64,000 nt of DNA from Rhodoferax mekongensis (GTDB lineage Bacteria; Pseudomonadota; Gammaproteobacteria; Burkholderiales; Burkholderiaceae_C). Every line of letters starts with the position of its first letter. The stretch's first letter is position 1. The DNA lies in assembly GCF_032191775.1 (NCBI RefSeq), contig NZ_CP132507.1, positions 2,257,001 through 2,321,000 of the forward strand, read 5' to 3'. The notes under the pieces are model-generated. The model saw nothing but the letters and a program-made list of their open reading frames with translations. It was not told the origin of the DNA and made no database searches. Below, piece after piece: positions 16,943-24,968 of this stretch. A program made the position numbers and the translations under genes.

Positions 16943-18610
16943 ATGGCATTGGTAGAAGTAAAAGTCCCGGACATCGGTGACTTCGACGAAGTCGCGGTCA
17001 TTGAGCTGCTGGTCAAAGTGGGCGACACCGTGAAAGTGGAGCAAAGCCTGATCACTGTGGAGTCTGATAAGGCTTCCATGGAGATTCCTTCCAGCACCGC
17101 CGGTGTGGTCAAGGAAATCAAGGTTGCCTTGGGCGATAAGGTCAAAGAAGGCTCGGTGGTCGTGATGGTGGAAGCCGTTGGTGCTGCTTCAGCGCCCGTT
17201 GCAGAGGCAAATGCGACGCCAGCGCCCGCAGCATCTGCGCCAGTAGCTCCTGTTTCTGTAGCAGCTCCGGTGGCAGCGCCTTCTGTGTCCGGCCCGGTGG
17301 AAGTGCGCGTGCCCGATATTGGCGACTTCAAGGACGTGGCTGTCATCGAACTGCTGGTCAAGGTCGGCGACACCGTCAAGGTGGAACAGAGCCTGATTAC
17401 CGTGGAGAGCGACAAGGCTTCCATGGAGATTCCTTCCAGCACCGCCGGTGTGGTCAAGGAAATCAAGGTCAAGCTGGGTGACACCGTGAACATCGGTGAC
17501 TTGGTGGTGATTCTGGAGGGCGTGGCGGGTGCCGCAGCCGCTCCTGCTGCGGCACCCGCAGCGGTTGCCGCCGCGCCGGCAGCTCCCGCCGCAGCCTCGG
17601 CACCTGTAGCTAGTGCTGTGGCAGCGCCTGCCGCTGTGGCTGTGCCGGCGCACCTGCCCGGTGGCACCACTCTCGGCTTGCCCCACGCATCGCCCTCCGT
17701 GCGCAAGTTCGCCCGCGAACTGGGCGTGCCTTTGAACGAAGTCAAGGGTTCCGGCCCCAAAGGACGTATCACCGAAGCGGACGTGCAAGGCTTCACCCGT
17801 TCTGTGATGAGCGGTGCGGTGCAAACCGCAGCCATTGCGGCGCAAGCCAAGGCTTCCGGCAGCAACGACGGCGCCGGCCTGGGCCTGATTCCTTGGCCCA
17901 AGGTGGATTTTGCCAAGTTCGGTCCGATTGAGCGCAAGGAGCTGTCCCGCATCAAGAAGATCAGCGGTGCAAACCTGCTGCGCAACGCGATCATGATCCC
18001 GGCCGTCACCAACCACGACGACGCCGACATCACCGACCTCGAAGCGTTCCGCGTGGCGACCAACAAAGAAAACGAGAAGTCCGGCATCAAGGTCACCATG
18101 CTGGCTTTCCTGATCAAGGCCTGCGTGTCCGCGCTCAAGAAGTTCCCCGAGTTCAACAGCTCGCTGGACGGCGACGCGCTGATCTACAAGAACTACTACC
18201 ACATCGGCTTTGCGGCCGACACGCCTAACGGCCTGGTGGTACCCGTGATCAAGGACGCAGACAAGAAAGGCATCTTCCAGATCAGCCAGGAAATGTCGGA
18301 GCTGGCCAAGAAGGCCCGCGACGGCAAGCTGGGCCCTGCCGACATGAGCGGCGCAACCTTCACCATCTCTTCGCTGGGTGGTATCGGTGGCCGTTATTTC
18401 ACGCCCATCATCAACGCGCCTGAAGTCGCCATCCTCGGCGTCTGCAAGAGCCAGATGGAACCGGTGTGGGACGGCAAGGCCTTCCAGCCACGCCTGATGC
18501 TGCCCTTGTCGCTGACCTGGGACCACCGCGTGATCGACGGCGCCGCTGCGGCGCGCTTCAACGTGTACCTGGGCCAGATCCTGGGTGACTTCCGCCGCGT
18601 GCTGCTCTAA
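16943..18610 (+). CDS. aceF: Pyruvate dehydrogenase E2, dihydrolipoamide acetyltransferase
   Basis: Core acetyltransferase of the complex; passes acetyl from lipoyl-lysine to CoA. 555 residues: two lipoyl domains (about 1-75 and 118-192), each with the lipoylation motif [12 protein letters not shown]; Ala/Pro-rich linkers; an E1/E3-binding domain (SPSVRKFARELGVPLNEVK); and the catalytic domain with WDHRVIDGAAAARF near the end. The first linker, about residues 89-108, is encoded by sequence matching the dispersed repeat in antisense (17208-17265). RBS GGAGA precedes the ATG. Confidence 0.97.
   Translation: MALVEVKVPDIGDFDEVAVIELLVKVGDTVKVEQSLITVESDKASMEIPSSTAGVVKEIKVALGDKVKEGSVVVMVEAVGAASAPVAEANATPAPAASAPVAPVSVAAPVAAPSVSGPVEVRVPDIGDFKDVAVIELLVKVGDTVKVEQSLITVESDKASMEIPSSTAGVVKEIKVKLGDTVNIGDLVVILEGVAGAAAAPAAAPAAVAAAPAAPAAASAPVASAVAAPAAVAVPAHLPGGTTLGLPHASPSVRKFARELGVPLNEVKGSGPKGRITEADVQGFTRSVMSGAVQTAAIAAQAKASGSNDGAGLGLIPWPKVDFAKFGPIERKELSRIKKISGANLLRNAIMIPAVTNHDDADITDLEAFRVATNKENEKSGIKVTMLAFLIKACVSALKKFPEFNSSLDGDALIYKNYYHIGFAADTPNGLVVPVIKDADKKGIFQISQEMSELAKKARDGKLGPADMSGATFTISSLGGIGGRYFTPIINAPEVAILGVCKSQMEPVWDGKAFQPRLMLPLSLTWDHRVIDGAAAARFNVYLGQILGDFRRVLL
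17208..17265 (-). repeat. Dispersed 60-bp element, copy 3 (inside aceF linker)
   Basis: On the minus strand: TGCTACAG, then AAACAGGAGCTACTGGCGC, then CGGGCGCTGGCG and CATTTG. AAACAGGAGCTACT followed by GCGC also occurs in the intergenic copy at 23987. The coding strand gives an Ala/Pro/Val linker. Confidence 0.6.
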
Positions 18611-18625
18611 GACAGGAACCTGAAT

Positions 18626-20461
18626 ATGGCAATCGTAGAAATCAAGGTTCCGGACATCGGAGACTTCGACGAAGTCGCGGTCATCGAGCTGCTAGTCAAA
18701 GTCGGCGACACCATCAAGCCTGAGCAAAGCCTGATCACCGTGGAGTCCGACAAGGCCTCCATGGAAATTCCGTCCAGCGCCGGTGGTGTGGTTACCGAAC
18801 TCAAAGTCAAGCTGGGCGACAAGGTCAAAGAAGGCTCTGTGGTCGTGTTGCTGGAAGCTGCAGGTGCGGCTTCTGAAGCAAAACCGGCTGCAGCGCCCGC
18901 CGCATCTGCGCCAGCAGCTCCTGTTTCTGTAGCAGCCCCGGCGGCTCCGGCCCCAGTGGCCAGCAGCTTCGGCGGCAGTGCCGATCTGGAGTGCGACGTG
19001 GTCGTCATCGGTGGCGGCCCCGGCGGTTACTCCGCGGCCTTTCGCGCGGCAGACTTGGGCCTGAAAGTCATTGTGGTGGAGCGTTACGCCACTCTGGGTG
19101 GCGTGTGCCTGAACGTGGGTTGCATTCCCTCCAAAGCCTTGCTGCACGTGGCGGCCGTCATGGACGAAGTCAGCCACATGGCGGACTTGGGTGTGGACTT
19201 CGGTGCGCCCGTGGTCAACATCGACAAGCTGCGCGGCCACAAAGAAAAGGTCATTGGCAAGCTGACCGGCGGTTTGGCTGCCATGGCCAAGATGCGCAAG
19301 GTCACGACCGTGCGCGGCTATGGCAACTTCGTCGGTGCCAACCACCTCGAAGTGGAAGAAACCAGCGGCACTGCGCAAGAGAAGACCGGTACCAAGAAGG
19401 TCATTGCCTTTAAGCGCGCCATCATCGCGGCCGGCTCGCAAGCCGTGCGTTTGCCGTTCATGCCTAACGACCCACGCGTCGTGGACTCCACCGGCGCCCT
19501 GGCGCTCAAGGAAGTCCCCAAGCGGATGTTGATCCTTGGTGGTGGCATCATCGGCTTGGAGATGGGCACCGTTTACAGCACGCTGGGCGCCCGCCTGGAC
19601 GTGGTGGAAATGATGGACGGTCTGATGCAAGGCGCTGATCGCGACCTGGTCAAGATCTGGCAGAAGATGAATGCCAAGCGCTTCGACAACATCATGCTCA
19701 AGACCAAGACCGTGTCCGCACGCGCCTTGCCTGAAGGCATTGAGGTGACGTTTGCGCCGGCGGAAGAGGGCGGCACCGCCCCCGCACCGCAGGTGTACGA
19801 CCTGGTGCTCCAAGCCGTGGGCCGCACGCCCAACGGCAAGAAGATCAGCGCCGAGAAGGCCGGTGTTGCTGTGACGGATCGTGGCTTCATCAACGTCGAC
19901 ATCCAGATGCGCACCAACGTGCCGCACATCTTCGCTATCGGCGACATCGTGGGCCAGCCCATGTTGGCGCACAAGGCGGTGCATGAAGCCCACGTGGCCG
20001 CTGAAGTAATCGCCGGTGAACTGCAAGGCAACAAAGAATTGGCTGCTGCGGCGTTCAACGCCCGCGTCATCCCCAGCGTGGCCTACACCGACCCCGAAGT
20101 GGCTTGGGTTGGCCTCACCGAAGACCAAGCCAAGGCCCAAGGCATCAAGGTCAAGAAGGGCTTGTTCCCCTGGACCGCATCCGGCCGCGCGATTGCCAAT
20201 GGCCGCGACGAAGGCGTTACCAAACTCCTGTTTGATGACTCTCCGGAAGCACACGGCCACGGCAAGATCCTGGGCGGCGGCATGGTCGGCACGCATGCGG
20301 GCGACATGATCGGCGAGATCGCCTTGGCGATTGAGATGGGCGCAGACGCGGTGGACATCGGCAAGACCATCCACCCCCACCCCACGCTGGGCGAAAGCAT
20401 CGGCATGGCGGCGGAGATTGCGCACGGCAGCTGCACGGATGTGCCGCCGGCGAAGAAGTAA
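18626..20461 (+). CDS. lpdA: Dihydrolipoyl dehydrogenase E3 with N-terminal lipoyl domain
   Basis: Flavoenzyme that reoxidises dihydrolipoyl groups with NAD+. 611 residues because of an N-terminal lipoyl domain (about 1-75, [12 protein letters not shown]), an arrangement known in betaproteobacterial and neisserial complexes. An Ala/Pro linker leads to the FAD-binding start [11 protein letters not shown]. The redox disulfide is [16 protein letters not shown], the NAD site [19 protein letters not shown], and the C-terminal active-site His is in HPHPTLGES. Its 3' part is duplicated as a broken copy at 24137-24834. Terminator at 20473. Confidence 0.97.
   Translation: MAIVEIKVPDIGDFDEVAVIELLVKVGDTIKPEQSLITVESDKASMEIPSSAGGVVTELKVKLGDKVKEGSVVVLLEAAGAASEAKPAAAPAASAPAAPVSVAAPAAPAPVASSFGGSADLECDVVVIGGGPGGYSAAFRAADLGLKVIVVERYATLGGVCLNVGCIPSKALLHVAAVMDEVSHMADLGVDFGAPVVNIDKLRGHKEKVIGKLTGGLAAMAKMRKVTTVRGYGNFVGANHLEVEETSGTAQEKTGTKKVIAFKRAIIAAGSQAVRLPFMPNDPRVVDSTGALALKEVPKRMLILGGGIIGLEMGTVYSTLGARLDVVEMMDGLMQGADRDLVKIWQKMNAKRFDNIMLKTKTVSARALPEGIEVTFAPAEEGGTAPAPQVYDLVLQAVGRTPNGKKISAEKAGVAVTDRGFINVDIQMRTNVPHIFAIGDIVGQPMLAHKAVHEAHVAAEVIAGELQGNKELAAAAFNARVIPSVAYTDPEVAWVGLTEDQAKAQGIKVKKGLFPWTASGRAIANGRDEGVTKLLFDDSPEAHGHGKILGGGMVGTHAGDMIGEIALAIEMGADAVDIGKTIHPHPTLGESIGMAAEIAHGSCTDVPPAKK
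18878..18935 (-). repeat. Dispersed 60-bp element, copy 4 (inside lpdA linker)
   Basis: On the minus strand: TGCTACAG, AAACAGGAGCTGCTGGCGC, GGGCGCTGCAGCC, GGTTTTGC. Nearly identical to copy 3, so one of the two may have moved with the lipoyl domain duplication. The end matches the intergenic consensus GGGCGCTAGAGGCC...ATTTTG better than copy 3 does. Confidence 0.6.
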
Positions 20462-20472
20462 GCAATTGCCGC

Positions 20473-20503
20473 AAGGGGCTACGTTTGACGTAGCCCTTTT
20501 TCT
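20473..20503 (+). terminator. Intrinsic terminator of aceE-aceF-lpdA
   Basis: GGGCTACG (20476-20483) and CGTAGCCC (20489-20496) around a TTTGA loop, followed by TTTTTC. It lies 12 bases after the lpdA stop. Confidence 0.88.
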
Positions 20504-20597
20504 TTTAGGTGCACCGACAAAAAATTGCTTGGTGTCAATCGCTAACGCTATGTGTGAACTCCAGACTGTCGAAGGATTATGGGCCCCTATTCGCTGG

Positions 20598-20650
20598 CCT
20601 TCCCCCGTTTCAATAAACACCTGTCAGGGTTGAAATTGAAAGGGGGAACG
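20598..20650. mobile_element. Two insertion-sequence ends facing each other
   Basis: CCCCCGTTTCAATAAACA on the left, read in reverse complement, is TGTTTATTGAAACGGGGG. Two bases away the plus strand reads TGTCAGGGTTGAAATTGAAA then GGGGGAA. Both begin TGT and contain TTGAAA followed by GGGGGAA, as left and right ends of one IS type would. The right-hand one leads directly into an orfA-like start at 20655. The bases 20504-20597 between the lpdA terminator and these ends hold nothing I recognise. Confidence 0.5.
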
Positions 20651-20654
20651 ATTC

Positions 20655-20862
20655 ATGAAGAGGGTGAGATACCCAGCCGAATTCGAGGCTGAACGGTCAA
20701 ACAAGTGACCGAGCGTGGTCTCGGTGTAGTTGATGTGGCCAGCCATTTCGACCAGCTGAGCCCGATGGACTTCGAGCAACTTCGAACTGGAAGTTGAAAT
20801 CTGTCTACAGAAGCGGGGGAAGTCCAAACGGTTGCAAATGGATATTCCCAGCCGCAAAGTGA
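20655..20862 (+). pseudogene. IS3-type transposase remnant, orfA start fused to orfB end
   Basis: The reading MKRVRYPAEFEAE, then after a one-base loss VKQVTERGLGVVDVA, is the characteristic N-terminus of IS3-family orfA. It runs straight into QLSPMDFEQ and, in another frame, LKSVYRSGGSP, which are typical of the C-terminal end of IS3 orfB. Most of the element (about 1 kb) is therefore missing and the rest is frameshifted. Minus-strand readings here are not genes. Confidence 0.7.
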
Positions 20863-21068
20863 TAAACCTGTTGGGGCCGGCCGCAGAGCGCGCTCTACCC
20901 ATACCACGGCACTAGACCACCAGTACTTTATTGCACACAAACTGGGGCGCTAGGGAAAGTCCTAGCCCGGCTTTGCAGATTGAATACAAATCTGTGAACA
21001 GAACGTATAGGCGCCCTGCGCTGCTGCGGCCTAACCTTCGATGCACTGTGTCGGAGGATATAAGCGCA
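20863..21068 (+). other. Leader region of the binding-protein gene
   Basis: About 200 bases between the IS remnant and the start at 21069. No convincing promoter hexamers were found. GGAGG at 21053-21057 is the ribosome binding site, 11 bases before the ATG. Confidence 0.3.
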
Positions 21069-22388
21069 ATGCAGAAGAGACGTTGTTGGAATTTGCGGCC
21101 GCTTGCCGCGCTGGGCCTGTGCGCCTGGGCCCTAGGGGCCCAGGCGGTAGACATCACCGTGGCCACGGTGAACAACCGGCAGATGATCGAGATGCAAAAG
21201 CTCAGCACGCATTTCGAGAAGGCCAACCCCGATATCCGCGTGAAGTGGACCACGATGGAAGAGGCCGACCTGCGCCAGCGCGTGAGTGCGGACGTGACCA
21301 ACAAGGGCGGCCATTTTGATGTGGTGACCATCGGCATGTACGAGACGCCCATCTGGGCCGCCAAGGGCTGGCTGCGCGAAATCATGCCCACCGACGCCTA
21401 CAACGTGAAGGACCTGATCCCCACCGTTCGCGACGGACTCTCGTACAACAAACGCCTGTACGCCGCGCCCTTCTATGGCGAAGGTTCCATGACCATGTAC
21501 CGCAGCGATCTGTTCGAGAAAGCGGGTATCAGCATTAACAACCGGCCCACTTGGGAGCAGATTCGCGACGCGGCAGCCAAGATACATAACCCGGCTGCGG
21601 GCATCTACGGCATCTGCCTACGCGGGCGGGCCGGCTGGGGCGACAACATGGCCCTGCTCAGCACCATGGTCAACACCTTCGGCGGCCAATGGTTCGACAT
21701 GGGCTGGCGCCCGCAGATCCAGAGTAGCCCCTGGAAGGACGCGATCAGCTTTTACGTCCAGCTGCTCACCAAATACGGCCCGCCCAACGCGATGGCCAAC
21801 AGCTTTAACGAAAACCTGGACTTGTTTGCCCAGGGCAAGTGCGGCATTTGGGTAGACGCCACTAGCGCCGGCGGCGCACTGATTGATCCCAAGTTCAGCA
21901 AAGTGGCCCACCTGACCGCCTTCTCACTGGCCCCGACCGCCGTTACCAACAAAGGCGCGGGCTGGCTCTGGGCCTGGGCACTGGCGATTCCCGCCAGCAG
22001 CAAGAACGCTGACGCCGCCCAGCGCTTTGTGCAATGGGCGACGTCCGAACCCTACTTGCGCTTGGTGGCGGACACCAATGGCTGGGCGGCCATGCCATCG
22101 GGCACCCGCCTGTCTACCTACCAGCGCTCCGAATTCATCAAGACCGCGCGCTTTGCCATGACGGAGGCCATTGCCATGGTCACCGCCAACCCGCGCGATG
22201 CCACCGAAGGTAAAGCACCCTATGTGGGCGTGCAGTTTGTCGCTATCCCTGAGTTCCAGGACATCGGCGAACTTACCGGCGCAGAAATACGCGATGCCTT
22301 GGCTGGCAAGCAGACCGTGGACCAGGCCCTGCAGAAAGCGCAGACCCGGATCGAGCAAGTCATGCGTGTCGCGGGGTACATCAAATGA
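21069..22388 (+). CDS. Periplasmic polyol/sugar-binding protein (ABC family 1, SmoE-like)
   Basis: 439 residues from ATG 21069; signal peptide [17 protein letters not shown]... with cleavage after GAQA. A longer reading from 20931 crosses the leader and has no signal sequence at its start. The mature protein ([44 protein letters not shown]) closely follows the sorbitol/mannitol-binding SmoE type. No permease or ATPase genes are nearby. Instead its stop overlaps the start of a chemoreceptor gene (ATGA), so it probably serves chemotaxis and not, or not only, transport. The ligand is inferred from family resemblance. Confidence 0.85.
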   Translation: MQKRRCWNLRPLAALGLCAWALGAQAVDITVATVNNRQMIEMQKLSTHFEKANPDIRVKWTTMEEADLRQRVSADVTNKGGHFDVVTIGMYETPIWAAKGWLREIMPTDAYNVKDLIPTVRDGLSYNKRLYAAPFYGEGSMTMYRSDLFEKAGISINNRPTWEQIRDAAAKIHNPAAGIYGICLRGRAGWGDNMALLSTMVNTFGGQWFDMGWRPQIQSSPWKDAISFYVQLLTKYGPPNAMANSFNENLDLFAQGKCGIWVDATSAGGALIDPKFSKVAHLTAFSLAPTAVTNKGAGWLWAWALAIPASSKNADAAQRFVQWATSEPYLRLVADTNGWAAMPSGTRLSTYQRSEFIKTARFAMTEAIAMVTANPRDATEGKAPYVGVQFVAIPEFQDIGELTGAEIRDALAGKQTVDQALQKAQTRIEQVMRVAGYIK

Positions 22389-24025
22389 AAAAAGTGCCAT
22401 GGACCGTGGGTCGGCAACTGGGTGCGGCGTTTGGCGTGATCGTGGTGCTGGTGCTGCTGCTGGCCCTCACGGCTTGGAGTCGCATTGCCGCCATGAATCG
22501 CGACTTTGATGCGCTGGTGGACCAGACCTTGCCCGCCCTCACCGCGCTCAGCGATGTGAACGACCGGCTGCAGGTGGTGCGCACGGCCGAGCTGAGCCAC
22601 TTGGCTGCGCTGACTATGCCTGCCAAGGACCGCGAGGAGGCTTCCGTAAAAGCGACGGTGAAATCGTTGGACGAGGCGCTGGTGCGTTACAGGGCTGCTG
22701 CTGCCAACCTGTCGGACGAGAACAGCAATGCCGCGCTGGCCGCCGCTATATCGCAGTTCCACGCAGCACGCAGCACCTTTTTGCAAATGTCCAACTCGGC
22801 GGCGGGCGCCGAGTCCGAACGCGCGGTAGAGGCCAGCGACTATTTCACCGGCCCGAGCCAACAGGCTTACAAAGGTGCGTATGACGCGGTGCAAACGCAA
22901 TGGAAGATGCACTTGGACCAGGCGGACGCTGCCAAGGCGGCGGGTCGGGTTTCGGCCGTCAAGGCCAACACCATGCTGCTGGCGGTGACGGTGGTGTGCG
23001 CCGGGCTGTCGGTGATGCTGGCAGTGTTCATCACCCGCGCGCTTTTGCGCCAGCTGGGGGGGCAACCGGCCTATGTGGCGCAGCTGGCCCGCACCATTGC
23101 CGATGCCAACTTGGCATCCCCCGTAGCCGTGCGCTCGGGCGATACTGACAGTGTGGTGGCCGCCATGGCCCGCATGCAGGAGTCGCTCACCCGCATCGTG
23201 CACGCCGTACGCCAAGGGGCCGACAGCGTGGCCATTGCCAGCGCAGAAATCGCCCAAGGCAACCACGACCTGAGCAGTCGTACCGAACACCAAGCCAGCG
23301 CGCTGGAGGAAACCGCCTCCAGCATGGAAGACCTCAACGCCAAGGTACGACAGAACGCTCTGAGCGCCGGCCACGCCAACCAACTGGCGTTGAATGCATC
23401 TACCGTAGCCGTACAAGGCGGTAACGTGGTGAGTCAGGTGGTGCAGACCATGAAGGGCATCAACGAAGCCTCACGCAAGATTGAGGACATCATCCAGGTC
23501 ATCGATGGCATCGCTTTTCAGACCAATATCCTCGCGCTGAACGCGGCGGTGGAAGCAGCTCGCGCTGGCGAGCAGGGCCGCGGTTTTGCGGTGGTGGCCA
23601 GTGAGGTGCGAAGCCTGGCTGGGCGCAGTGCTGAAGCGGCCAAGGAGATCAAGCAGCTCATCGGCACCAGCGTGCAACGGGTGGAACAAGGCTGCGCCCT
23701 GGTAGACCAGGCCGGCCACACCATGACCGAGGTGGTCGCCGCCATTCGCAAGGTGACCGACATCGTGGGCGAGATCAGCACGGCCAGCTCGGACCAGAGC
23801 GCCGGTGTGTCGCAGATTGGTGAGGCCGTGAACGAGATGGACCAAGTCACCCAGCAGAACGCAGCCCTGGTGGAAGAGATGGCCGCGGCGGCCAGCAGTC
23901 TGCAATCACAGGCCAGCGCGCTGGTGCGCGTGGTGGCGGTCTTCCAGACTGCGGGGGAATCTGGCGACACCTCAGACGCAGTGTTGTCACTATCAAAACA
24001 GGAGCTACTCGCGCAAGAAGCATAG
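22385..24025 (+). CDS. Methyl-accepting chemotaxis protein
   Basis: 546 residues. TM1 at about 12-32, a four-helix-bundle periplasmic ligand domain (about 33-195), TM2 ([20 protein letters not shown]), HAMP, and the signalling domain with the conserved hairpin tip ([20 protein letters not shown], then [20 protein letters not shown]). No C-terminal NWETF-type CheR-docking pentapeptide. The last codons (about [12 protein letters not shown] and stop) are encoded by copy 5 of the dispersed repeat. Translationally coupled to the binding protein, which is its likely ligand-presenting partner. Confidence 0.93.
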   Translation: MKKVPWTVGRQLGAAFGVIVVLVLLLALTAWSRIAAMNRDFDALVDQTLPALTALSDVNDRLQVVRTAELSHLAALTMPAKDREEASVKATVKSLDEALVRYRAAAANLSDENSNAALAAAISQFHAARSTFLQMSNSAAGAESERAVEASDYFTGPSQQAYKGAYDAVQTQWKMHLDQADAAKAAGRVSAVKANTMLLAVTVVCAGLSVMLAVFITRALLRQLGGQPAYVAQLARTIADANLASPVAVRSGDTDSVVAAMARMQESLTRIVHAVRQGADSVAIASAEIAQGNHDLSSRTEHQASALEETASSMEDLNAKVRQNALSAGHANQLALNASTVAVQGGNVVSQVVQTMKGINEASRKIEDIIQVIDGIAFQTNILALNAAVEAARAGEQGRGFAVVASEVRSLAGRSAEAAKEIKQLIGTSVQRVEQGCALVDQAGHTMTEVVAAIRKVTDIVGEISTASSDQSAGVSQIGEAVNEMDQVTQQNAALVEEMAAAASSLQSQASALVRVVAVFQTAGESGDTSDAVLSLSKQELLAQEA

Positions 24026-24046
24026 GGTCTAGAGGCCTACTTGGCT
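23987..24046 (+). repeat. Dispersed 60-bp element, copy 5 (overlaps chemoreceptor 3' end)
   Basis: TCACTATCAAAACAG, GGAGCTACTCGCGC, then TAGGGTCTAGAGGCC and CTACTTG. It contains the stop codon of the chemoreceptor gene. Confidence 0.75.
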
Positions 24047-24136
24047 GAAATTCTCATGGTACGCTGCTGGGGTTAGGTGGCACAAGCATCCGCCACAAAC
24101 TCTCGCTTCAGGCGCATCCCATGCTGCGTCAGTTGG

Positions 24137-24834
24137 CATCATCGGCCTGGAAATGGGCACTGTCTACAGCACGCGCCTTGCCCAAGGGCATCGAAGTGAC
24201 GTTTGCGCCAGCAGAAGAGGGTGGCACCGCCCCCGCACCGCAGGTGACCGACCGTGGCTTCATCAATGTCGATATTCAGATGCGCACCAACGTGCCGCAC
24301 ATCTTCGCTATCGGCGACATCGTGGGCCAGCCCATGCTGGCGCACAAGGCGGTGCATGAAGCCCACGTGGCCGCTGAAGTGATTGCCGGTGAACTGCAAG
24401 GCAACAAGGAACTGGCAGTAGCGGCATTCAACGCCCGTGAGATCCCCGGCGTGGCCTACACCGACCCCGAAGTGGCTTGGGTTGGCCTCACCGAAGACCA
24501 AGCCAAGGCCCAAGGCATCAAGGTCAAGAAGGGCTTGTTCCCCTGGACCGCATCCGGCCGCGCGATTGCCAATGGCCGCGACGAAGGCGTTACCAAACTC
24601 CTGTTTGATGACTCCCCCGAAGCACACGGCCACGGCAAGATCCTGGGCGGCGGCATGGTCGGCACGCATGCGGGCGACATGATCGGCGAGATCGCTCTGG
24701 CGATTGAGATGGGCGCAGACGCGGTGGACATCGGCAAGACCATCCACCCCCACCCCACGCTGGGCGAAAGCATCGGCATGGCGGCGGAGATTGCGCACGG
24801 CAGCTGCAAGGATGTGCCGCCGGCCGAGAAATAA
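24137..24834 (+). pseudogene. Broken second copy of the lpdA 3' part
   Basis: Matches lpdA 19551-20461 but lacks the FAD domain and redox cysteines. Relative to lpdA, 140 bases are missing after GCACG (19578-19582 joined to 19718-19722), which shifts the frame, and 78 bases are missing in frame at GTG (19793-19795 joined to 19871-19873). From about 24449 to the end it is almost identical to lpdA; upstream it differs at many third positions. An open frame 24121-24834 can be read but would give only the NAD/interface part of E3, so a functional enzyme is very unlikely. Confidence 0.88.
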
Positions 24835-24860
24835 GTAAAGCTTAGTCAGCAATAGGAAAA

Positions 24861-24892
24861 GCCCGAACCGGGAACGGTTCGGGCTTTTTTTC
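24861..24892 (+). terminator. Intrinsic terminator after the lpdA fragment
   Basis: A perfect 10-bp stem GCCCGAACCG/CGGTTCGGGC with a GGAA loop, followed by seven T. Reverse reading has TTTTCC, so it may also help end the convergent MFS gene. Confidence 0.92.
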
Positions 24893-24968
24893 TGCCTGTT
24901 TCGACTGAAGAACCTCGGACGGGTCATGGCCTGTCCGGGGCTCCATTGATAGTCGCGAGGTCTTTGCC

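Noticed and set aside
14188..18156. Very long open frame on the minus strand opposite aceE and aceF (over 1300 codons).
   Set aside because: It lies antisense to two certain genes in GC-rich DNA, where the complementary frame is often open. Its translation is low-complexity and has no domain; the plus-strand genes have full motif support.
20624..20940. Two overlapping minus-strand frames in the lpdA downstream region.
   Set aside because: The plus strand here carries recognisable IS3 transposase fragments; the minus-strand readings have no ribosome binding site or similarity pattern.
20931..21068. N-terminal extension of the binding-protein gene.
   Set aside because: It would put 46 unrelated residues before a perfect signal peptide. 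The GGAGG-preceded ATG at 21069 is a better start.
24121..24834. The open frame of the lpdA fragment as a working gene.
   Set aside because: It lacks FAD and disulfide regions, its first residues come from a frameshifted NAD site, and two deletions are visible against lpdA.
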